This document shows, in pieces, positions 25,571 through 34,142 of a stretch of 64,000 nt of DNA. The position numbers were made by a program, and so were the translations under genes. The number at the start of each line of letters is the position of its first letter. The first letter of the stretch is position 1. The notes under the pieces were generated by a model. That model was not told the origin of the DNA. It saw only the letters and a program-made list of their open reading frames with translations, and did not search any database. Source of the stretch: an uncultured Oscillospiraceae bacterium (GTDB lineage: Bacteria; Bacillota; Clostridia; Oscillospirales; Oscillospiraceae); assembly GCA_944387035.1 (NCBI GenBank), contig CALXDJ010000008.1:1-64000 (forward strand), written 5' to 3'.

Positions 25571-26341
25571 ATGCTGCTGGCCATTGACGTAGGCAATTCC
25601 AATACATCGGTGGGCCTGTTTGACCAGGAGAAGAACCTGCGGTTTTTGGCTTATCTGGATACGGACAGCCGCAAGACGGCCGATCAGATCAGCATTGACC
25701 TGATGAATCTGTTTACGCTCTATCATTACAGCTATACCGATGTGACGGGCGCGATTTTATGCAGCGTGGTGCCGCCTCTGAATTTCATGATGGAAAAGGC
25801 CCTGACCCGGCTGCTGGGTAAGCCCCCCATGGTAGTGGGCCCCGGCGTCAAGACCGGACTGAATATCCGCCTGTCCGTTCAGACCCAGGTGGGCGCCGAC
25901 ATTGTGGCTGATGCCGTGGCGGCTTTGGAGCGGTTTCAGCCGCCCATCATCACCATCGACATGGGCACCGCCACCACCATCGGCGTGATTTCCGAAGGCC
26001 GCAACTATGAGGGCGGCATGCTGCTGCCCGGAGTGAACGTCTCGCTGGAGGCCCTGAGCCGCCGGGCGGCGCAGCTGCCCGCCATCTCCCTGCAGCATCC
26101 CAAGACCGTCATCGGAAAGAACACCGAGGACTGCATGCGCTCCGGCATTGTGTACGGTACGGCAGGCATGCTGGACGGGATCATCGACCGCATCCGGGGA
26201 GAGTTTCCCGGCAAGGAGGTCAGCGTGGTGGCGACCGGCGGAAACGCTCCGGTCATCGTGCGGTACTGCCGCAACCCCATTGTCTATGACAAATATCTCC
26301 TGATGAATGGCCTGTGGACCATTTACCAGAAAAACCGCTGA
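25571..26341 (+). CDS. coaX: type III pantothenate kinase
   Basis: A 256-residue CoaX, catalysing the first step of CoA synthesis (pantothenate to 4'-phosphopantothenate). ASKHA-fold motifs are visible: MLLAIDVGNSNTSVGLF (phosphate 1), IDMGTATTIGVI (phosphate 2) and VATGGNA. RBS AAGGAGGA precedes the ATG. Unlike in many Firmicutes, no ftsH or hslO gene follows. Confidence 0.96.
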   Translation: MLLAIDVGNSNTSVGLFDQEKNLRFLAYLDTDSRKTADQISIDLMNLFTLYHYSYTDVTGAILCSVVPPLNFMMEKALTRLLGKPPMVVGPGVKTGLNIRLSVQTQVGADIVADAVAALERFQPPIITIDMGTATTIGVISEGRNYEGGMLLPGVNVSLEALSRRAAQLPAISLQHPKTVIGKNTEDCMRSGIVYGTAGMLDGIIDRIRGEFPGKEVSVVATGGNAPVIVRYCRNPIVYDKYLLMNGLWTIYQKNR

Positions 26342-26381
26342 GCAGGTCAAAACCGACTGCATAACCCATCAAGATAGAAAA

Positions 26382-26416
26382 AGAGGCCCGGATCTTGTGA
26401 TCCGGGCCTCTTTTTT
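26382..26416. terminator. bidirectional terminator between coaX and pfk
   Basis: A 13-bp stem AGAGGCCCGGATC / GATCCGGGCCTCT with a 4-nt loop, T6 on the plus side and A-rich (T-rich on minus) on the other side. It serves convergent coaX and pfk. Confidence 0.92.
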
Positions 26417-26431
26417 CCATTGCAACTTGGC

Positions 26432-27670
26432 TTACTTCGCCAGCACCTTCTTCAGGTGAGCAAACCGGGGCAGGGAATCCTGCTTGGGCAGCTTGGGCTC
26501 ACCCTGAATGAGGGGCAGAGCGTAGTCGATGAAGGCCTTCTCCACACCGTCATGGGTGGCGTTGATCCACTCCAGAGGAACCTTCTTCTCCGTGTTGGCC
26601 ACGTCCGTCAGGTTCAGCAGCTTGGTGCGGCAGACATACTTGCCGTCCTCATAGCTGCGCTCGAAGCCTACCATCTTATCGGTAATGCCGTTGACCGCAT
26701 TCTCCACGGCGGCCTTGCCGGCCATATAGCTCTCCTCAATATCCGTCTCGGAAGCCAGATGCGCACCGCAGCGCTGCAGCAGGCTCAGCTCAATGCCGCG
26801 GACCTTGGCGCCGGTCTTCTGCTTGACCGCGTCGGCCAGCAGGGCAGCCAGACCGCCCAGCTGGGCATGGCCGAATCCGTCGGTGGCAGAGGTCTTGGCC
26901 TCGGAGACAAAGGTGCCGTCAGCATAGTGGATGCCCTCGCTGACTGCCACCATGCAGTTGCCCTTCTCCTTATAAATCCGGTCCACATCGTTCAGGAACT
27001 TGTCCATGTTGAAGTCCACTTCCGGCAGGTACACCAGGTCGGGACCGGCACCATAGGCAGAAGCCAGGGCGGCAGCACCGGCCAGCCAGCCGGCATGACG
27101 GCCCATGATCTCGATGATGCACACCAGGCCCGTGTCATACACCCGGGCGTCCTGATACACTTCCATGCAGCTGGTGGCGATGTACTTGGCGGCGGAGGCG
27201 TAGCCGGGGCAGTGATCCGTTCCGAAAAGGTCGTTGTCGATGGTCTTGGGCACGCCCATGACGCGGCACTCATAACCGACCTTCTGCATGTACTTGGAAA
27301 TCTTGTTGCAGGTATCCATGGAGTCGTTGCCGCCGTTATAGAAGAAGTAACGCACATCGTACTTCTTAAAAATCTCCAGAATCCGCTTGTAATCCGTGTC
27401 GTCCACGTCCGGATCCTTCATCTTGTAACGGCAGGAACCCAGTGCGGAGGAGGGCGTGTACTTGAGCAGCTCCAACTCTGCCGGGTCTTCCTGTCCCATG
27501 TCGAACAGGCGGTCGTTCAAAACACCCTTGATGCCGTGCTCCGCACCCAGAACACGGGTAATATTGGGATTTTTCAGTGCCGTATCAATCACGCCGTAGG
27601 CACTGGCGTTGATGACAGAAGTCGGGCCGCCGGATTGGCCGATAATGCATGCGCCTTTGAGTTCACTCAT
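26432..27670 (-). CDS. pfp: 6-phosphofructokinase, probably PPi-dependent
   Basis: A 412-residue phosphofructokinase (fructose-6-phosphate to fructose-1,6-bisphosphate). The substrate loop reads GGNDSMDT, with Asp where ATP-dependent enzymes have Gly (GGDGS), and the catalytic loop reads PKTIDND with Lys where ATP enzymes have Gly. Both changes are hallmarks of pyrophosphate-dependent enzymes. The GQSGGPTSVIN loop and MGRHAGW are also present. The ATG at 27670 follows GGAGGAGG. It diverges from fba, the next glycolytic step. Confidence 0.9.
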   Translation of the reverse strand: MSELKGACIIGQSGGPTSVINASAYGVIDTALKNPNITRVLGAEHGIKGVLNDRLFDMGQEDPAELELLKYTPSSALGSCRYKMKDPDVDDTDYKRILEIFKKYDVRYFFYNGGNDSMDTCNKISKYMQKVGYECRVMGVPKTIDNDLFGTDHCPGYASAAKYIATSCMEVYQDARVYDTGLVCIIEIMGRHAGWLAGAAALASAYGAGPDLVYLPEVDFNMDKFLNDVDRIYKEKGNCMVAVSEGIHYADGTFVSEAKTSATDGFGHAQLGGLAALLADAVKQKTGAKVRGIELSLLQRCGAHLASETDIEESYMAGKAAVENAVNGITDKMVGFERSYEDGKYVCRTKLLNLTDVANTEKKVPLEWINATHDGVEKAFIDYALPLIQGEPKLPKQDSLPRFAHLKKVLAK

Positions 27671-27731
27671 GGGAATTCCTCCTCCAGAATTTTCTTCCTC
27701 GCTATGCGGGCGGTCATGCCGCCTCTCAAAT

Positions 27732-27760
27732 ATCATAGCATTCAAAAAATGAATTGTAAA
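27732..27760 (-). promoter_or_regulatory. sigma-A promoter of pfk
   Basis: Minus strand TTTACA (27755-27760), 17-nt spacer, TATGAT (27732-27737). It sits in a markedly AT-rich patch between pfk and fba. Confidence 0.65.
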
Positions 27761-27763
27761 TAC

Positions 27764-27791
27764 TTGCAATTTATTTTTTTTGTGATATTAT
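27764..27791 (+). promoter_or_regulatory. sigma-A promoter of fba
   Basis: TTGCAA (27764-27769), 16-nt spacer, TATTAT (27786-27791). It gives a leader of about 118 nt that contains a 7-bp inverted repeat GGAAATC / GATTTCC (27799-27805 and 27828-27834). Confidence 0.6.
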
Positions 27792-27915
27792 CATAGAAGG
27801 AAATCGTTTTCTCCTGCGTGAATCGTGGATTTCCGCCAAAGGTGCAGCTGCCCTTTATTTCCATAAAAGGCCAGTCTGCAGCCAAATTATTACAATTTTT
27901 TTGGGAGATGATCGT

Positions 27916-28884
27916 ATGCCACTGGTTACCACTACGGAAATGTTCAAAAAAGCCTATAACGGCGGCTATGCCATCGGTGCATTCAACGTCAACAATATGG
28001 AGATCGTGCAGGGCATCACCGAGGCTGCCAAGGATCTGGAAGCTCCCCTGATTCTGCAGGTATCCAAGGGCGCACGTGCGTATGCCAACCATACATACCT
28101 CATCAAGCTGGTCGAGGCCGCTGTCATCGAGACGGGCCTGCCCATCTGCCTGCACCTGGACCACGGCGACAGCTTTGAGACCTGCAAGAGCTGCATCGAC
28201 GGTGGCTTTACCTCCGTCATGATCGACGCCAGCAGCAAGCCCTTCGCCGAGAACATCGAGATCACCAAGAAGGTCGTCGAGTACGCGCACGATCACGGCG
28301 TGGTGGTTGAGGCTGAGCTGGGTGCTCTGGCCGGCATTGAGGATGAGGTGAAGGTCTCCGCAGAGGAGTCCCATTACACCCGCCCCGAAGAGGTGGAGGA
28401 GTTCGTCTCCAAGACCGGATGCGACTCTCTGGCCATTGCCATCGGCACCAGCCACGGCGCCTATAAGTTCACCGCCGCCCAGTGCACCCGCAACGAAAAG
28501 GGCGAGCTGGTTCCGCCCCCGCTGCGCTTTGACATCCTGGACGAGGTGGTCAAGCGCCTGCCCGGATTCCCCATCGTGCTCCACGGCTCTTCCTCCGTGC
28601 CACAGGAGTTTGTCCGCATGATCAACGAGCACGGCGGCAAGATGCCCGATGCCGTGGGCATTCCCGAAGAGCAGCTGCGCAAGGCTGCCCGCAGCGCGGT
28701 GTGCAAGATCAACATTGACTCCGATCTGCGTCTGGCCATGACCGGCACCATCCGGACGTTCTTCGACGAGCATCCCGACAAGTTCGATCCCCGTGAGTAT
28801 CTCAAGCCCGCCCGTCAGGCGATCAAGGATCTGGTGGCCCACAAGATCGTGGACGTGCTGGGCTGCGATCACAAGGCCTTCTAA
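27916..28884 (+). CDS. fba: class II fructose-bisphosphate aldolase
   Basis: A 322-residue zinc aldolase cleaving fructose-1,6-bisphosphate to DHAP and GAP. The metal and catalytic sites are in LHLDHGDS, the SHGAYKF histidine and the LHGSSSVP loop. The start is ATG 27916 (MPLVTTTEMFKKAYNGGYAI). It is divergent from pfk, so the two consecutive glycolytic steps share one control region. Codon use looks highly adapted, as expected for an abundant enzyme. Confidence 0.96.
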   Translation: MPLVTTTEMFKKAYNGGYAIGAFNVNNMEIVQGITEAAKDLEAPLILQVSKGARAYANHTYLIKLVEAAVIETGLPICLHLDHGDSFETCKSCIDGGFTSVMIDASSKPFAENIEITKKVVEYAHDHGVVVEAELGALAGIEDEVKVSAEESHYTRPEEVEEFVSKTGCDSLAIAIGTSHGAYKFTAAQCTRNEKGELVPPPLRFDILDEVVKRLPGFPIVLHGSSSVPQEFVRMINEHGGKMPDAVGIPEEQLRKAARSAVCKINIDSDLRLAMTGTIRTFFDEHPDKFDPREYLKPARQAIKDLVAHKIVDVLGCDHKAF

Positions 28885-28907
28885 TCAAATCCCGTTGCCG
28901 CTTTTTC

Positions 28908-28937
28908 AAGGAGACGCCGTCAGGCGTCTCCTTTTTT
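28908..28937 (+). terminator. terminator after fba
   Basis: An 11-bp stem AAGGAGACGCC / GGCGTCTCCTT, GTCA loop, followed by a T run. Confidence 0.93.
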
Positions 28938-28944
28938 ATTCCCG

Positions 28945-28974
28945 CGCATGGTTTTCGGTCCGGATGCATAGGGT
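28945..28974 (+). promoter_or_regulatory. sigma-E-like promoter of the amidase-domain gene
   Basis: A CATAGGGT -10 (28967-28974) with a weaker -35 CGCATGGT (28945-28952) 14 nt away. It has the same geometry as the sipL and spoIVA promoters. Confidence 0.5.
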
Positions 28975-29002
28975 GGAGGTGAGCAGGAAAGGAGGAGGCA
29001 CG

Positions 29003-29506
29003 ATGCGTGTTTTTCAAGACTATAACCGTGCTGCTGCGGTGGCCTATGCCCACGCCTGGGCTTACCGGCGCAATCCACGGTACTATAATTATGAGGAGTT
29101 GGGTGGGGACTGCACCAATTTTGCGTCCCAGTGTCTTTATGCCGGCAGCGGCATCATGAACTTCACGCCCACCTGGGGCTGGTACTACCTGGATGCCGAC
29201 CGCAAGGCACCGGCCTGGACGGGAGTACAGTATCTCTGGAATTTTTTGACCCGCACCCGGCAGTCCGTAGGGCCGGTGGGGGAAGCCTGTGCTCTGGAAG
29301 ATCTCCAGCCCGGCGATCTGGTGCAGCTCTCTTTTGACGGGACGACCTTTGGCCATACGCCCTTTGTCATTGCGGTGGAGCAGCCCGTTTCCCCCCAGAC
29401 AGTTTTCGTTGCCGCCCATACCCAGGACGCCGACTACCGGCCGCTGTCCACCTACGTCTACCAAAGTCTGCGCTGCCTGCGGATTACCGGCGTCGTACGG
29501 CCCTGA
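29003..29506 (+). CDS. putative amidase domain protein (Amidase_6)
   Basis: A 167-residue protein with the GGDCTNFASQ signature of the Amidase_6 putative cysteine amidase family, related to NlpC-like papain folds. The Cys is in DCTNF and a candidate His is in FGHTPFVIA. There is no signal peptide. The ATG at 29003 has AAAGGAGGAGG upstream and a sigma-E-like promoter 28 nt before it, so a mother-cell sporulation role is plausible. An SLH-GH18 gene follows. Substrate unknown. Confidence 0.8.
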   Translation: MRVFQDYNRAAAVAYAHAWAYRRNPRYYNYEELGGDCTNFASQCLYAGSGIMNFTPTWGWYYLDADRKAPAWTGVQYLWNFLTRTRQSVGPVGEACALEDLQPGDLVQLSFDGTTFGHTPFVIAVEQPVSPQTVFVAAHTQDADYRPLSTYVYQSLRCLRITGVVRP

Positions 29507-29579
29507 AAATTCATAATCTGTTCACAACTGCTTTCCCCCAAATCAGTATCATGATGCTATCAAGAAAGGGGGAGATTTT

Positions 29580-31244
29580 GTGAAAAAGCTCATTTCCGGT
29601 CTTTTGGCCGTTCTGATGACGGCCGCCCTGGCCATTCCCTCGGCCGGTGCATACAGCGATATTCCCGCAGGAAGCGCATTGTCTGAAGAGGTCTGGAAGG
29701 CTGTGGATCTGGGACTGATGAACGGGTACAGTCCGGATACCTTCGGCTATTCCGACTCCGTCACCCGGGCGCAGTTTGTCACCGTGGTGGGCCGGATGTT
29801 GGGCTGGTTCGATGCCGGACAGCCCGCTCAGGCTTACATTACCCCGCAGATGCAGGTTCCCCAGGATATCGCCACCACATACTGGACCGCCATCAGCGCC
29901 GCCGCCAAGTATGACGCCGTGGATGACACCATCCCGTTCCGCCCCAATGACGCCATCACCCGGGGAGAAATGGCGGAGATTCTGGTGCGGGCGCTGGGAC
30001 TCAAGGGCACTGCCGCCACCGCGGAAAAGGAGAGCAGCCTGCCGTTTCAGGATGTGACCTCCGGTAAGGGGTATGTGGCGGTGGCCTACGCCATTGGACT
30101 GACCAATGGCACTTCGGCTACTACATTTTCGCCTTCGGCCACGGCTACCCGGGCCCAGGCCGCTGCCATGCTGGTGCGGATCTATGAGAAGATCAACCAA
30201 AGCAGCGGATTTGTTCATGGATTCTACGCGCTTTCCTCGTACAGCCAGCTCAGCTCCGCCTCAGGCATGGATGCTGTCAGCGCCGGGTGGAGCCGTATGA
30301 CCTGGGACGGCACCACTGCGCTGCTGGCCACCACCGGCGCCAAAAACAACGAGTATTACGTTCCCACCGGGTACAGTGAGGTTACCGATTACATGCAGTC
30401 TCACCAGGTCCCGCTGCATCTGAGCGTCTTTATGGATACCGGCAGCGGCCTGAAGGAACTGCTTGCTTCCGCCGATGGCCGCAGCCAGGCCATCGCACAG
30501 ATCGTCAACGAGGTGACTGTGACCTATCAGGCCATCGGCCGGAATCCGTACAGCGGCGTCACCATCGATTTTGAGGGTCTGCGCAGCGGCCAGAAGGCTG
30601 ACTTTACCGCCTTCATCCAGGCCCTGGCCAAGGAGCTGGACAAGCTGGGCAAGTCCCTGTACGTCTGCGTCTCTCCGGCGCTCGCCGGCGGCAGCTACTA
30701 TGACGGCTATGACTATCGGGCCATTGGAGACGCGGCAGACAAGGTGATCCTGATGGCCTATGACTACGAGTCCCGGGATGCCAGCTTGTATGTGGGCTCC
30801 TGCATCCGGGATAATCAGACCTTCGCCCAGTCCACGCAGAACGCCCCGCTGGGCCAGGTGTTCTGGTCCCTGATGGCCATTACCGATGATGCCACCGGCG
30901 TCCGGGACCCGTCCAAGGTGCTGCTGGGCATCAGCAGCAAGAACGTGGCCTGGAAGGTGGATGAAAACGACTGCCTGATTTCCGCCAAGCCGGTGTATCT
31001 GTCCAACGATGCGGTGTGGCAGTATCTGCAAAAGGCTCTGGCCGGTGAGGCCGGTACCAGCATGACGGAGCAGTACCTCATCGTATCCTCCGACAGCGGC
31101 GAACGGTACTTCATCTGGCGGGAAGATCCCGCGCTGACCCTGCGCACAGCCAAGCTCCTGGGGATTACCGGGATCTCCATCTGGCGTCTGGGGACCATGC
31201 CCCTGTACAACGGTTGGAGCTGGAAGGGATTGCTCCATACATAA
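29580..31244 (+). CDS. SLH-domain glycoside hydrolase family 18 protein
   Basis: A 554-residue exported protein with signal peptide MKKLISGLLAVLMTAALAIP. Two to three SLH repeats (~25-200) anchor it to the wall. A GH18 barrel (~210-550) carries the DxxE-type catalytic strand GVTIDFEGLRS and an MAYDYES strand. This resembles the YaaH/YdhD-type enzymes that act on muropeptides or spore cortex, but those use LysM; here SLH anchoring suggests a vegetative or exosporium surface. The GTG start at 29580 follows AAAGGGGGA. Confidence 0.88.
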   Translation: MKKLISGLLAVLMTAALAIPSAGAYSDIPAGSALSEEVWKAVDLGLMNGYSPDTFGYSDSVTRAQFVTVVGRMLGWFDAGQPAQAYITPQMQVPQDIATTYWTAISAAAKYDAVDDTIPFRPNDAITRGEMAEILVRALGLKGTAATAEKESSLPFQDVTSGKGYVAVAYAIGLTNGTSATTFSPSATATRAQAAAMLVRIYEKINQSSGFVHGFYALSSYSQLSSASGMDAVSAGWSRMTWDGTTALLATTGAKNNEYYVPTGYSEVTDYMQSHQVPLHLSVFMDTGSGLKELLASADGRSQAIAQIVNEVTVTYQAIGRNPYSGVTIDFEGLRSGQKADFTAFIQALAKELDKLGKSLYVCVSPALAGGSYYDGYDYRAIGDAADKVILMAYDYESRDASLYVGSCIRDNQTFAQSTQNAPLGQVFWSLMAITDDATGVRDPSKVLLGISSKNVAWKVDENDCLISAKPVYLSNDAVWQYLQKALAGEAGTSMTEQYLIVSSDSGERYFIWREDPALTLRTAKLLGITGISIWRLGTMPLYNGWSWKGLLHT

Positions 31245-31276
31245 AGAATTGCGGCTGCACAGTTCCAAATAAAATC

Positions 31277-31313
31277 AAGCACCCCTGCGGATTCTTCCGC
31301 AGGGGTGCTTTTC
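31277..31313 (+). terminator. terminator after the GH18 gene
   Basis: A perfect 14-bp stem AAGCACCCCTGCGG / CCGCAGGGGTGCTT, 6-nt loop, short T run. Confidence 0.9.
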
Positions 31314-31434
31314 TGTCGCCGGCAGCAAGGAACCGTAAAGGGAGCAGGAGGGAGGTCAATTCCCTTTATAGCAATTGTGATCAAAAGCAAAAGCGCAGAT
31401 TTTGCGAGAAAATTCCCTGCGCCAGAACATTTGT

Positions 31435-32448
31435 TCAGGAATCTGCTTTTCGCTTGTTCTTGACGTGGGAGAGGGGATTGGCCCGGGCGGCCACCCGCAG
31501 GGCGTCGTTGTCGATGTGGGTGTAGATCTCGGTGGTGTTGAGGTGATCGTGTCCCAAAACTTCCTGCACAGCCCGGACATCCACGCCGTTTTGCAGCATC
31601 AGTGTGGCGGCGGTGTGGCGCAGCTTGTGGGATGAATATTCCGAGGCATTGATCCCGGCAGCCGCCAGGCGCTTTTTTACCATGGCATGAACCGTAGACC
31701 GGCTGATCCGCTCATTCTGCGCGGAAAGAAACAGCGCGTCAGCATCCCGGCCGGAGATGGGCCGCCGTACCGCCAGATACGCCTGGAGGGCTTCCTGACA
31801 GGCCTCATTGAGATAGATGATTCGAACCTTGTTGCCTTTGCCCAGAACCCGCAGAGCATCCTGCTGGATGTCCCGGAGATTGAGTCCCACCAGTTCGGAG
31901 ATCCGCAATCCGCAGTTGAGGAACAGAGTCAAAATGCAGTAATCCCGCTCCTGATGCTTGCCGTCCACGCTGTTCAAAAGCTGCATGCTTTCACCCAGAG
32001 TCAGGTATTTCGGCAGGGTTTTGCGCAGTTTGGGGGAATCGATATCTTTGACAGGATTTTCACGAAGTAGGTGCATCTTGTTGGTGAGGTAATTATAAAA
32101 GGAGCGGATCGTGGCAATTTTCCGGGCCCGGGACGCGGCATTGAGGCCGTAGTCGGAATTGCGGCTGTTGGGATGCTGGGCACGGTCCCGGGTCAGATAC
32201 GTCATGTAGCCGTAAATATCCGTCAAGGTGACGGAGCTGACAAACTCCAGATCCACATCCATAATATCGATCTCATCCAAATCCAGATCGGCCAGTGCAG
32301 GATCCCGGACACGCTTGAGATAGCGGAAGAAATTTCGCAAGTCCAAAAAGTATTCGTCAACCGTTCGCCGGGAATGCGCTTTGATGGTTTCATGATAAGA
32401 TAAAAAGTCACGCAGAATCTGCGGCGCTTCGGTCCGATAGTCCGTCAT
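31435..32448 (-). CDS. xerC: tyrosine recombinase XerC-like
   Basis: A 337-residue tyrosine recombinase with an N-terminal SAM-like core-binding domain and a catalytic domain. The catalytic residues are Arg in NCGLRISELVGL, HxxR in HKLRHTAA, His in LGHDHLNT and Tyr in TEIYTHI. It is likely the dif-site XerC partner of XerD (52789-53676). The start is unclear: ATG 32448 has no SD, while the frame continues to a TTG at 32544 preceded by GGAGG, giving 32 extra residues unlike XerC proteins. An AT-rich inverted repeat spans that region. Confidence 0.9.
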   Translation of the reverse strand: MTDYRTEAPQILRDFLSYHETIKAHSRRTVDEYFLDLRNFFRYLKRVRDPALADLDLDEIDIMDVDLEFVSSVTLTDIYGYMTYLTRDRAQHPNSRNSDYGLNAASRARKIATIRSFYNYLTNKMHLLRENPVKDIDSPKLRKTLPKYLTLGESMQLLNSVDGKHQERDYCILTLFLNCGLRISELVGLNLRDIQQDALRVLGKGNKVRIIYLNEACQEALQAYLAVRRPISGRDADALFLSAQNERISRSTVHAMVKKRLAAAGINASEYSSHKLRHTAATLMLQNGVDVRAVQEVLGHDHLNTTEIYTHIDNDALRVAARANPLSHVKNKRKADS

Positions 32449-32517
32449 GGGTACGCGGAGGCCCGACAGGGCGATTTGGGGGAAAACGGGCTGAAAAGCG
32501 AAAAACGTCTCCCCTAA

Positions 32518-32549
32518 ATTGAACAAAATTTTTATTTTGTTCAATTTTT
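32518..32549. repeat. AT-rich inverted repeat upstream of xerC
   Basis: Arms ATTGAACAAAAT and ATTTTGTTCAAT (32519-32530 and 32535-32546) pair perfectly around a 4-nt centre in an otherwise GC-rich genome. They lie in the xerC 5' region, overlapping a possible TTG start. This could be an operator or an mRNA hairpin. A related AACAAAA / TTTTGTT pair occurs at 41642-41661. Confidence 0.6.
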
Positions 32550-32650
32550 AGTGGACCTCCAAAACCTCCTTCCTATTCTTACATTCATAAAACAACGGCT
32601 TCAGGTCAAACTAGGACCATGCATTTCTTTGAGAAACGGATGATGATGGT

Positions 32651-32872
32651 ATGAGTTTGATTCCCTGTACCAGTGCGTGTGTGTATCAGAGCGACGGCGT
32701 GTGTACGCTGGAAAGTGCCGCAGCCGCCGGGATGCCGTCACTGGGCGGCGCCTGCGTGCACTTCATTCCCGCGGACGCAGCGCGGCTCGGATCGCCTCAC
32801 CGATATTGCGGACCGCAAGGAGCTCCATGTCTCCAAATGCCCGGGCGTCCAGAGCCCGGTGCGCCGGAATGA
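32651..32872 (+). CDS. small Cys-rich protein overlapping radA 3' end
   Basis: A 73-residue peptide beginning MSLIPCTSACVYQSDGVCTL, with Cys at 6, 10, 18 and 35 spaced C-x3-C-x7-C-x16-C and a CVHFIP segment. This resembles short Cys-rich clostridial proteins often mislabelled hydroxymyristoyl-ACP dehydratase (from memory). The recognisable part is residues 1-40; the last ~37 residues are antisense to radA and may be read-through. No good SD is visible. It could bind a metal or Fe-S cluster. Confidence 0.45.
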   Translation: MSLIPCTSACVYQSDGVCTLESAAAAGMPSLGGACVHFIPADAARLGSPHRYCGPQGAPCLQMPGRPEPGAPE

Positions 32873-34142
32873 CGCAGCGCCGGAATCCCAGGCGCTGGGC
32901 CTCCCGAATCCGCAGCGGCAGCTGACTGACGGTACGCAGCTCGCCGGTCAGACCCACCTCTCCAATGGCCACCAGATCACCGGGCACCGGACGGTCCAGA
33001 TAACTGGATGCCAGGGCCACCACTGCCGCCAGATCCGCTGCGGGCTCGTCCAGCCACAGTCCGCCGATGATGTTCAAATAGGCGTCGCAGGCGGAGACCT
33101 TCAGTCCTCCCCGTTTCTCCAGCACCGCCAGCAGCATGGCCGCCCGGTTATAGTCAAAGCCGTTGCTGGTGCGCCGGGGATTGCCGCCGGAGGCTGTGGT
33201 CACCACCAGGGCCTGGACCTCCGCCAGCACCGGCCGGGCCCCTTCCATCACGCAGGCCACACAGGTGCCCGGGGCGTCGTCCGGCCGGCCGGAGAGCAGC
33301 ATTTGAGAGGGATTCTCCACCTCCGCCAAGCCCTCGTCCTGCATCTCAAAGACGCCGATTTCGTTGGTGGCGCCGAAGCGGTTCTTGGCGGCCCGGAGAA
33401 TCCGGTAGGACGTATGGCGGTCTCCCTCAAAGTAGAGCACACAGTCCACCATGTGCTCCAGAACCTTGGGGCCGGCAATGGACCCCTCCTTATTGACGTG
33501 ACCGATGACAAACACCGTGATCCCCTGCCCTTTTGCCAGCTGCATCAGGGCCATGGTGCACTCCTTGACCTGGGAGATGCTTCCCGCCGGAGACTCCAGG
33601 GCGGGATTGTACAGCGTCTGAATCGAATCCACGATGACCACATCCGGCGTCTCCAGCCGGATCGAATCCAGCATGTCCTCCAGACTGGTCTCGGAGATTA
33701 CCAGCAGATTGGGACTGTCCACATGCAGCCGCCGGGCCCGCAGCTTGAGCTGGTGTTCCGATTCCTCACCGGATACATACAATACCCGGGAAAATTCACA
33801 CAATTTGCTGCAAATCTGCAACATCAGCGTGGATTTGCCAATGCCCGGCGCGCCGCCTACCAGCACCAGCGAGCCCTTCACCGCGCCGCCGCCCAGCACC
33901 CGGTCCAGCTCCCCCATCCCGGTGGGGAAACGGATTTCCTCGTCGCTGGTCAGCTCCGTCACCGGGCAGGCCCGCCGGACGCCGCCCGGTGCTGCCGGAC
34001 GAGCCCGGCTGCCTTTGGAAGCTGTCTTCTCTGCGGGCTGCTCCACAATCGTGTTCCACGCGCCGCAGGCGGGGCACCGCCCCGCCCACTTCGGCATCTC
34101 ATTGCCGCATTCCGTACAGTAAAAAAGCGTCTTTTGCTTCAT
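32763..34142 (-). CDS. radA: DNA repair protein RadA
   Basis: A 459-residue RadA/Sms, a RecA-like helicase promoting branch migration in recombination. The N-terminal zinc finger is CTECGNEMPKWAGRCPACG, the P-loop is GGAPGIGKST, the KNRFG motif is present, and a Lon-protease-like C-terminal domain (~280-455) lacks the protease dyad by family knowledge. RBS GGAGAGG lies 8 nt before the ATG. It is co-transcribed with cwlD, whose stop overlaps the radA start by 4 nt. Confidence 0.96.
   Translation of the reverse strand: MKQKTLFYCTECGNEMPKWAGRCPACGAWNTIVEQPAEKTASKGSRARPAAPGGVRRACPVTELTSDEEIRFPTGMGELDRVLGGGAVKGSLVLVGGAPGIGKSTLMLQICSKLCEFSRVLYVSGEESEHQLKLRARRLHVDSPNLLVISETSLEDMLDSIRLETPDVVIVDSIQTLYNPALESPAGSISQVKECTMALMQLAKGQGITVFVIGHVNKEGSIAGPKVLEHMVDCVLYFEGDRHTSYRILRAAKNRFGATNEIGVFEMQDEGLAEVENPSQMLLSGRPDDAPGTCVACVMEGARPVLAEVQALVVTTASGGNPRRTSNGFDYNRAAMLLAVLEKRGGLKVSACDAYLNIIGGLWLDEPAADLAAVVALASSYLDRPVPGDLVAIGEVGLTGELRTVSQLPLRIREAQRLGFRRCVIPAHRALDARAFGDMELLAVRNIGEAIRAALRPRE

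Noticed and set aside
27792-27915. Riboswitch in the fba leader
   Set aside because: Only a 7-bp inverted repeat is seen; no known riboswitch core can be recognised.
31810-31830. GATTCGAACC resembling a tRNA T-loop
   Set aside because: It is in the xerC coding region and no cloverleaf can be folded around it.
31435-32448. Integrase of a mobile element
   Set aside because: Catalytic sequence and length match chromosomal XerC, and no attachment repeats or phage genes flank it.
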